DNA of 11,677 nucleotides from Streptosporangiaceae bacterium (GTDB lineage Bacteria > Actinomycetota > Actinomycetes > Streptosporangiales > Streptosporangiaceae), in assembly GCA_030039095.1 (NCBI GenBank), contig JASHQP010000227.1, forward strand, positions 1 through 11,677. Reading direction: 5' to 3'. Numbering within the stretch: position 1 is the stretch's first letter; each line of letters begins with the position of its first letter. This document shows, piece by piece, positions 6,983 through 11,677 of the stretch. The notes under the pieces were generated by a model. That model ran no database searches and was not told the DNA's origin. It worked only from the letters and a program-made list of their open reading frames with translations. Made by a program: the position numbers and the translations under genes.

Positions 6983-6996
6983 ATAACTTGAGTTAT
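6983..6996. promoter_or_regulatory. 14-bp palindrome, candidate operator next to the TATAAT box
   Basis: ATAACT-TG-AGTTAT is a perfect 6-2-6 inverted repeat starting seven bases after the TATAAT hexamer, so it would cover the transcription start. It has the same 6-2-6 geometry as the repeat at 6825-6838 but different arms. No known regulator consensus fits well. Confidence 0.45.
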
Positions 6997-7036
6997 TACA
7001 GAGCCAGGCCGGGCGTTCCGACGTGGGCGATCCAGC

Positions 7037-7159
7037 CCCGCCGACCAGGCCGCGTTGCAGTTGCCGCTGCTGCAGACCGTTGTGGAGGTCGCGGCCGAGA
7101 AGAACAGCACCCTGGTCATGCCGTTCCCGGTGGAACTGCTGCGCTTCTTCGACAGCGCC
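7037..7159 (+). pseudogene. Relic of a slipin / SPFH (band 7) family protein, C-terminal fragment
   Basis: In the frame read from 7037, the translation contains A-A-L-Q-L-P-L-L-Q-T-V-V-E-V-A-A-E-K and then N-S-T-L-V-M-P-F-P-V-E-L-L-R-F-F. This closely resembles the end of actinobacterial stomatin-like (slipin) proteins, membrane-anchored scaffolds of the inner membrane. Nothing of the N-terminal membrane helix or the SPFH core is present: the frame is closed by a TGA at 6989-6991 and the bases between do not resemble the family. No dedicated start or RBS is visible, so this is read as a leftover 3' fragment. Downstream the frame drifts into Gly/Arg-rich, non-family sequence and runs on into the fdh gene region in another frame. 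About 115 bases separate it from the fdh start. Confidence 0.6.
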
Positions 7160-7260
7160 CCGGACCGCACCGGGCCGGGTTCGGGCGGCGGCCCTCGACG
7201 CCGGCACGGCGGACGGCTCGTCCCAGGCACGAGCGCAAGCAAACTGCAAGGTCGGGTTGG

Positions 7261-7275
7261 TATAAAGGGAAGTCA
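7261..7275 (+). promoter_or_regulatory. RBS, overlapping a TATAAA box, at the fdhA start
   Basis: AAAGGGAAG (7264-7272) precedes the ATG at 7275 and is the likely ribosome binding site. TATAAA (7261-7266) overlaps it and sits eight bases before the ATG, so a leaderless start from this position is also conceivable. The sequence alone does not decide between them. Confidence 0.45.
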
Positions 7276-10200
7276 TGGCGCTGCGAACCTGGATTGGACG
7301 CTGGCCGGTCTACCGGCAGTTCACGGGCCGCGACGATCTCGGCCGCGGCGCGGCGGCCCGGTCCCGGCGGACCGACGGGCTCGTGTCACGGACGCGGTCC
7401 GCCGACGGCGTGGCCCGTTCGGTATGCCCGTATTGCGCGGTGGGGTGCGGGCAGCTGGTTTTCGTCAAGAATGGCCGGGTTACCCAGATCGAGGGCGATC
7501 CGGATTCGCCGGTGAGCCGCGGCCGGCTGTGCCCGAAGGGGTCGGCCAGCAAGCAGCTGGTGACCTCGCCGACACGGCAGACACGGGTGCTGTACCGCCG
7601 GCCGTACTCCGCTGCCTGGGAGCACCTGGACCTCGACCGGGCGATGGACATGATCGCCGACCGGGTGATAGCGACCAGAAAGGCCACCTGGGAGGAAGCG
7701 GACGCCCACGGGCATCCGCTGCGCCGCACGCTGGGCTTCGCGAGCCTCGGAGGAGCGACCCTCGACAACGAGGAGAACTACCTCATGAAGAAGCTCTACA
7801 CCGCGCTGGGCGCGATCCAGATCGAGAACCAGGCCCGGATATGACACTCCGCCACCGTTCCCGGTCTGGGGACTAGCTTCGGCCGCGGCGGGGCCACCAC
7901 CTTCCCGCGTGACCTGGTCAACTCCGACTGCATCGTCATCATGGGCTCGAACATGGCGGAGAACCATCCCGTGGCGTTCCAGTGGGTGGTGGAGGCCAAG
8001 CTGCGCGGCGCGACGGTCATCCACGTGGATCCCCGGTTCACCCGGACCTCGGCGCTTGCCAGCCGGCATGTCCCGATCCGGGCCGGCAGCGACATCGTGT
8101 TCCTGGGCGCGCTGGTCAACCACGTGCTGTCCGGGGAGCACTACTTCAAGGACTACATCGTCCCTTACACCAACGCGGCGGCGCTGGTGCCGGAGGATTT
8201 CCGCGACACCGAGGAGCTTGACGGGCTGTTCTCCGGCTGGGACGAGCAGTCCGGCCGCTACGACCCGGCGAGCTGGCGGCTGACCGGCGAGCGGGACGAG
8301 ACGCTGGAGCACCCGCGCTGCGTTCTGCAGGTGCTGAAGCGGCATTTTGCCCGCTACACCCCCGAGCTGGTCGAGCAGGTGTGCGGGGTGCCGCGGCAGG
8401 CATTCGCCGCGGTCGCCGACGCGGTGACCCGCAACTCCGGCCGGGAGCGCACGGGCGCCGTGGTGTACTCGGTCGGCTGGACCCAGCACACCGACGGGGT
8501 GCAGAACATCCGCACGGCCGCGATCCTGCAGGCGCTGCTGGGCAACATGGGCCGCCCCGGCGGCGGGATCATGGCGCTGCGGGGACATGCCTCCATCCAG
8601 GGCTCGACCGACGTGCCCACGCTGTTCGACCTGCTGCCGGGCTACCTGCCGATGCCGCGCGCCGGGCAGGACGACCTGGATGCCTACGTCAGCGCCGGCC
8701 AGCAGCCGGCCGGGTTCTGGGGGCCGTTCCGGTCCTACACGGTCAGCCTGCTCCGGGCGTGGTTCGGCGACGCGGCGACCGCGGGCAACGAGTGGTGCTT
8801 CGGCTACCTGCCCCGGATAACCGGCGATCACGGCACCTACCAGACCGTCGGTGCGCAGATCGACGGGACGTGCAAGGGCTACTTCCTGGTCGGCGAGAAC
8901 CCGGCAGTCGGCTCGGCCAACGCCAGGATGCAGCGGCTCGGCCTGGCGAACCTGGACTGGCTGGTCGTGCGCGACCTGCAGCTGATCGAGAGCGCGACGT
9001 TCTGGCGGGACGCTCCCGAGATCGAGACCGGTGAGCTGAGCACGACCGAGATCGGCACCGAGGTGTTCTTCCTGCCCGCCGCCGCGCACACCGAGAAGGA
9101 CGGCACGTTCACCAACACCCAGCGGATGCTGCAGTGGCACCACCAGGCCGTCGAGCCGCCCGGCGACGCCCGCAGCGAACTGTGGTTCTACTACCATCTC
9201 GGCCGGCGCATCAGGGAGAAGCTGGCCGGCTCGGGCGATCCGGCGGACCGGCCGGTACTGGACCTCGCCTGGGAGTACCCGGTGGCGGGGGATCTGGCTG
9301 AGCCGTCGGCGGAAGCGGTGCTGGCCGAGATCAACGGGACCGGCGCCGACGGCGGCGCGCTGTCCTCCTACACCGAGCTGCGCGATGACGGCTCGACCCG
9401 GTGCGGGGTGTGGATCTACTGCGGCTGCTACGCCGGCGGGGTCAACCAGACCACCCGCCGCAAGCCGTGGCGGGAGCAGAGCTGGGTGGCACCGGAGTGG
9501 GGCTGGGCCTGGCCGTCCAACCGGCGCATCCTGTACAACCGCGCCTCCGCCGACCCGGAAGGGCGGCCGTGGAGCCAGCGCAAGGCCTACGTGTGGTGGG
9601 ACGCCGGACATGGCGAGTGGACCGGGCACGACAACCCGGACGTGGAGCTGACCAAACCGCCGTCCTACGAGCCGCCGGAGGGGGCGACCGGCCCTGACGC
9701 CCTGGCCGGAACCGACGCCTTCATCATGCAGCGCGACGGCAAGGCGGCGCTGTTCGTCTCGTCCGGGCTGGCCGACGGGCCGCTGCCCGCGCACTACGAG
9801 CCGGCCGAGTCGCCGTTCCGCAATATGGTCTACGACCGGCAGCTGGACCCGGCCCGGCGGCGCTACCAGCGCGCGGAGAACCCGTACAATCCGCCGGCCT
9901 CGGAGGTGTTCCCGTACGTGTTCACCACCTACCGGCTGACCGAGCACCACACGGCCGGCGGGATGAGCCGGACCCTGCCGTACCTGGCCGAGCTGCAGCC
10001 GGAGTTCTTCTGTGAGGTGTCGCCGGAACTCGCAGCCGAGCGCGGGCTGGAGCACATGGGCTGGGCGACGATCATCACCGCCCGTACCGCGGTCGAGGCC
10101 CGGGTGATGGTCACCGAGCGCATGATCCCGCTGACCGTGCAGGGCCGGGCCGTGCACCAGATCGGGCTGCCGTACCACTGGGGCCAGCGCGGCGTCTCCA

Positions 10201-10385
10201 CCGGTGACTCGGCCAACGACCTGCTGTCAATGGTGCTGGACCCGAACGTCTACATCCAGGAATCGAAGGTCGCCACCTGCGACATCCGCCCCGGCCGCCG
10301 TCCCCGCGGGCCGGCGCTCCTGGACCTGGTCGCGGACTACCGGCGGCGTGCCGGAATCGATCCGGAAGGGGACGCTGATGGATGA
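7275..10385 (+). CDS. fdhA: Selenocysteine-containing formate dehydrogenase, catalytic (molybdopterin) subunit; in-frame TGA read as Sec190
   Basis: The 1036-residue enzyme oxidises formate to CO2 at a bis-MGD Mo or W centre. The N-terminal [4Fe-4S] ligands are C51-P-Y-C54-A-V-G-C58 and C86-P-K-G. I-E-N-Q-A-R-I is followed by TGA (7842-7844) and then H191-S-A-T-V-P-G-L-G. Known FDHs have Sec-His at exactly this spot, and the same frame continues for 846 codons without a stop. Later family motifs are G-S-N-M-A-E-N-H-P, H-T-E-K-D-G-T-F-T-N-T-Q-R and, in the C-terminal dinucleotide-binding domain (about 877-1010), G-L-P-Y-H-W-G. Length matches the FdnG/FdoG class (about 1015). The N-terminus has no Tat signal (no hydrophobic segment), so the subunit should stay cytoplasmic. 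It overlaps the beta subunit by 8 bases. Sec insertion needs selA/selB/selC/selD elsewhere. If TGA were a true stop, only a dead 189-residue fragment would result. Confidence 0.93.
7842..7893 (+). promoter_or_regulatory. UGA selenocysteine codon with bacterial-type SECIS hairpin
   Basis: TGA at 7842-7844 is followed by a foldable element inside the coding sequence. The upper stem GTTCCC (7857-7862) pairs with GGGGAC (7868-7873) around the loop GGTCT (7863-7867). A lower stem CTCCGCC (7847-7853) can pair with GGCGGGG (7887-7893). Counting the U of UGA as 1, U17, G23 and U24 fall at the same positions as in the E. coli fdhF SECIS as I remember it, where the loop is also GGUCU and SelB recognises these bases. 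One difference is that U17 can pair with A here instead of being bulged. Confidence 0.8.
10364..10371 (+). promoter_or_regulatory. Ribosome binding site of the FDH beta subunit
   Basis: GGAAGGGG lies inside the 3' end of fdhA, six bases before the ATG at 10378. It decides this start over the long upstream extension of the same frame, which only overlaps fdhA. Confidence 0.75.
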
Positions 10386-11271
10386 GCACGAAAGGCTGGC
10401 CGGCCGGCTCTACGGCCCGCTTCCCGACGTCGCGGGCGACGCCGGCTACGCCGAGCCGCCGCCCCGGATGGGCTTTTTCACCGACACCTCGGTCTGCATC
10501 GGCTGCAAGGCGTGCGAGGTGGCGTGCAAGGAGTGGAACATGCTCCCAGAGGATGGCATCAGCCTGCTCGGGAGCTCGTATGACAACACCGGAGCGCTGG
10601 GCGCCAGCACCTGGCGGCACGTCAAGTTCGTCGAGCAGCCCGCGACCGTCCTGTCCGGGCCCGGTGCACCCAGCGATGCCGGAGCGCCGGAGCCGGCCGG
10701 CGATGACCTGCGGTGGCTGATGGCCTCCGATGTGTGCAAGCACTGCACCCACGCGGCCTGCCTGGACGTCTGCCCGACCGGCGCGCTGATCCGCACGGAG
10801 GACGGCACCGTCATCGTCCAGGACGACGTGTGCAATGGCTGCGGCTACTGCGTCCCGGCCTGCCCCTACGGCGTGATCGAGAAACGCGCCGACAACGGCG
10901 GCGCGTTCAAGTGCACGCTGTGCTATGACCGGACCACGGCAGGGCTGATGCCGGCCTGCGCGACCGCGTGCCCGACCGAGTCGATCCAGTACGGCCCGGT
11001 TGACGAACTGCGGGAGCGCGCCGCGGCCCGGCTCGCCCAGCTCCAGGCCGACGGTGAGCGGCGGGCCCAGCTCTACGGCGAGGACCCGGCCGACGGCGTC
11101 GGCGGCACCGGCGCGTTCTTCCTGCTGCTCGACCGGCCGGAGGTCTACGGCCTGCCCCCGGACCCGGTCGTGACCACCCGGGACCTGCCGCGGATGTGGG
11201 GCTACGCCGCCGCGGCCGCCGCCGCGGTACTGGCCGGCGTGCTGGGATCGTTCGCCGGGAGGCGGCCGTGA
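10378..11271 (+). CDS. fdhB: Formate dehydrogenase iron-sulfur (beta) subunit, four [4Fe-4S] clusters
   Basis: The 297-residue ferredoxin-like electron-transfer subunit passes electrons from the catalytic subunit to the membrane. Sixteen cysteines fall in four groups: C40-I-G-C43-K-A-C46-E-V-A-C50; C120-K-H-C123...C128...C132-P; C152-N-G-C155-G-Y-C158...C162-P; C179-T-L-C182...C194...C198-P. This is the pattern of FdnH/FdoH/HybA-type subunits. After about residue 210 come a charged helix and, at about 274-293, a single Ala-rich hydrophobic segment (R-M-W-G-Y followed by seven alanines) before G-R-R-P. It is a likely membrane anchor, as in FdnH. The start ATG overlaps the fdhA stop (ATGGATGA) and the stop overlaps the next start (GTGA), pointing to translational coupling in one operon. 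Confidence 0.94.
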   Translation: MDEHERLAGRLYGPLPDVAGDAGYAEPPPRMGFFTDTSVCIGCKACEVACKEWNMLPEDGISLLGSSYDNTGALGASTWRHVKFVEQPATVLSGPGAPSDAGAPEPAGDDLRWLMASDVCKHCTHAACLDVCPTGALIRTEDGTVIVQDDVCNGCGYCVPACPYGVIEKRADNGGAFKCTLCYDRTTAGLMPACATACPTESIQYGPVDELRERAAARLAQLQADGERRAQLYGEDPADGVGGTGAFFLLLDRPEVYGLPPDPVVTTRDLPRMWGYAAAAAAAVLAGVLGSFAGRRP

Positions 11272-11677
11272 GCGGGCCGGCGCCGCAGGCCGGGCCGGAG
11301 GCCGGGTTCGAGTCGTACTACGGCAGGCCGGTCATCAAGGAGCCAGCCTGGAAGACCCCGGACGTTCCGCTGTACCTTTTCCTCGGCGGGCTGTCCGGCG
11401 CGTCCTCGGTGCTCGCGGCGGCCGCGGACCTGACCGGGCGCCCCGGGCTGGCGCGGGCGGGAAGGGTCACCGCCGGCGTCGGGGTGCTCGGCAGCCTGGC
11501 GGCCCTGATCCACGATCTCGGCCGGCCGGCCCGGTTCCTGAACATGCTGCGGGTCTTCAAGCCCACGTCACCGCTGTCCATGGGGTCCTGGACGATCGCC
11601 AGCTACGGCCCGCTGGCCGGCGCGGCGGCGGCGGCGGACGTGACGGGCGTGCTGCCGCTGGCCGGGCGGGCGGCCGG
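11268..11677 (+). CDS. nrfD: NrfD/PsrC-type membrane subunit of the formate dehydrogenase complex, 3' end outside window
   Basis: Only the first 136 residues are present. The start is a GTG at 11268 overlapping the fdhB stop by four bases, with GGGAGG at 11257-11262 as RBS. A short hydrophilic N-terminus (F-E-S-Y-Y-G-R-P-V-I-K-E-P-A-W-K) leads into P-D-V-P-L-Y-L-F-L-G-G-L-S-G and the first helix (about 33-54). A second helix (about 66-82) precedes H-D-L-G-R-P-A-R-F-L-N-M-L-R, and S-P-L-S-M-G-S-W opens a third (about 104-125). These are hallmarks of NrfD/PsrC polysulfide reductase-type quinone-interacting subunits, which lack haem. This subunit, not a cytochrome b FdnI, is therefore the quinone-side partner. 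Electron transfer from the beta subunit to menaquinone is inferred from the family. Confidence 0.9.
   Translation, partial: MSGPAPQAGPEAGFESYYGRPVIKEPAWKTPDVPLYLFLGGLSGASSVLAAAADLTGRPGLARAGRVTAGVGVLGSLAALIHDLGRPARFLNMLRVFKPTSPLSMGSWTIASYGPLAGAAAAADVTGVLPLAGRAA

Noticed and set aside
6987..7007. HspR (HAIR) operator, since CTTGAGT occurs at 6987-6993
   Set aside because: The second half-site after seven bases reads GAGCCAG, only three of seven matches to ACTCAAG. The half-site is better explained by the symmetric palindrome 6983-6996.
6752..7276. 174-residue minus-strand ORF upstream of ctaD
   Set aside because: It spans the divergent promoter region, shows no family similarity, and its conserved stretch is antisense to the slipin relic. 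It is probably chance, although its stop overlaps the ctaD start.
7842..7844. TGA read as a nonsense mutation or frameshift making fdhA a pseudogene
   Set aside because: The frame is unchanged on both sides, the codon is exactly at the known Sec site, the next residue is the conserved His, and a SECIS-like hairpin follows.
7055..7876. 273-residue plus-strand ORF running from the slipin relic across the fdhA start
   Set aside because: Only its first 35 or so residues look like protein. The rest overlaps fdhA in another frame and is Arg/Gly-rich noise.
7386..10178. 930-residue open frame on the minus strand opposite fdhA
   Set aside because: It is antisense to strongly conserved dehydrogenase coding sequence, has Arg/Gly/His/Pro-rich composition typical of a GC-codon shadow, and no family resemblance.
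1..11677. CRISPR arrays, tRNA or rRNA genes, insertion sequences, attachment sites
   Set aside because: No regularly spaced repeats, no cloverleaf-like or rRNA-like stretches, and no transposase or terminal repeats were seen.

Overview
The window is a high-GC (roughly 70%) stretch with dense, short-spaced genes, actinobacterial-style protein sequences (CtaD, CtaA, NuoG tail) and several promoters that stand out as small AT-rich islands. These features suggest a soil-type actinomycete. I cannot name the genus from the sequence. Almost everything recognisable belongs to aerobic or formate respiration.

Left part (1-3093): the 3' end of a NuoG-like complex I subunit (2-325); a five-helix membrane protein of unknown function that looks leaderless (387-896); then ctaB (1050-2009) and ctaA (2062-3093), the two enzymes that turn haem b into haem A. 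Middle (3201-6755): a leaderless mrp/apbC iron-sulfur carrier ATPase (3201-4370) and a COG4315-type lipoprotein (4439-4957). These converge on a complete cytochrome c oxidase subunit I gene, ctaD, on the minus strand (5049-6755). Nested inverted repeats lie between the convergent ends.

Intergenic region 6756-7274: it holds two 14-bp palindromes, a perfect TATAAT and the relic of a slipin/SPFH protein C-terminus.

Right part (7275-11677): a formate dehydrogenase operon. The catalytic subunit is interrupted by an in-frame TGA at 7842-7844. This sits exactly where FDH-N/FDH-O/FDH-H enzymes carry selenocysteine and is followed by a SECIS-like hairpin with a GGUCU apical loop. I therefore read it as one 1036-residue selenoprotein (7275-10385), not two ORFs or a pseudogene. 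It is followed with overlapping stop/start codons by a 16-cysteine ferredoxin-like subunit (10378-11271) and an NrfD-type membrane subunit that runs off the end (11268-11677).

Working together: the Sec-FDH/FeS/NrfD complex would feed electrons from formate to the quinone pool, and complex I would feed them from NADH. Haem A made by CtaB/CtaA is needed by the aa3-type oxidase whose core subunit CtaD is encoded here. Mrp could supply Fe-S clusters to complex I and FDH. The most notable item is the selenocysteine-encoding fdh gene, which standard gene callers would split.
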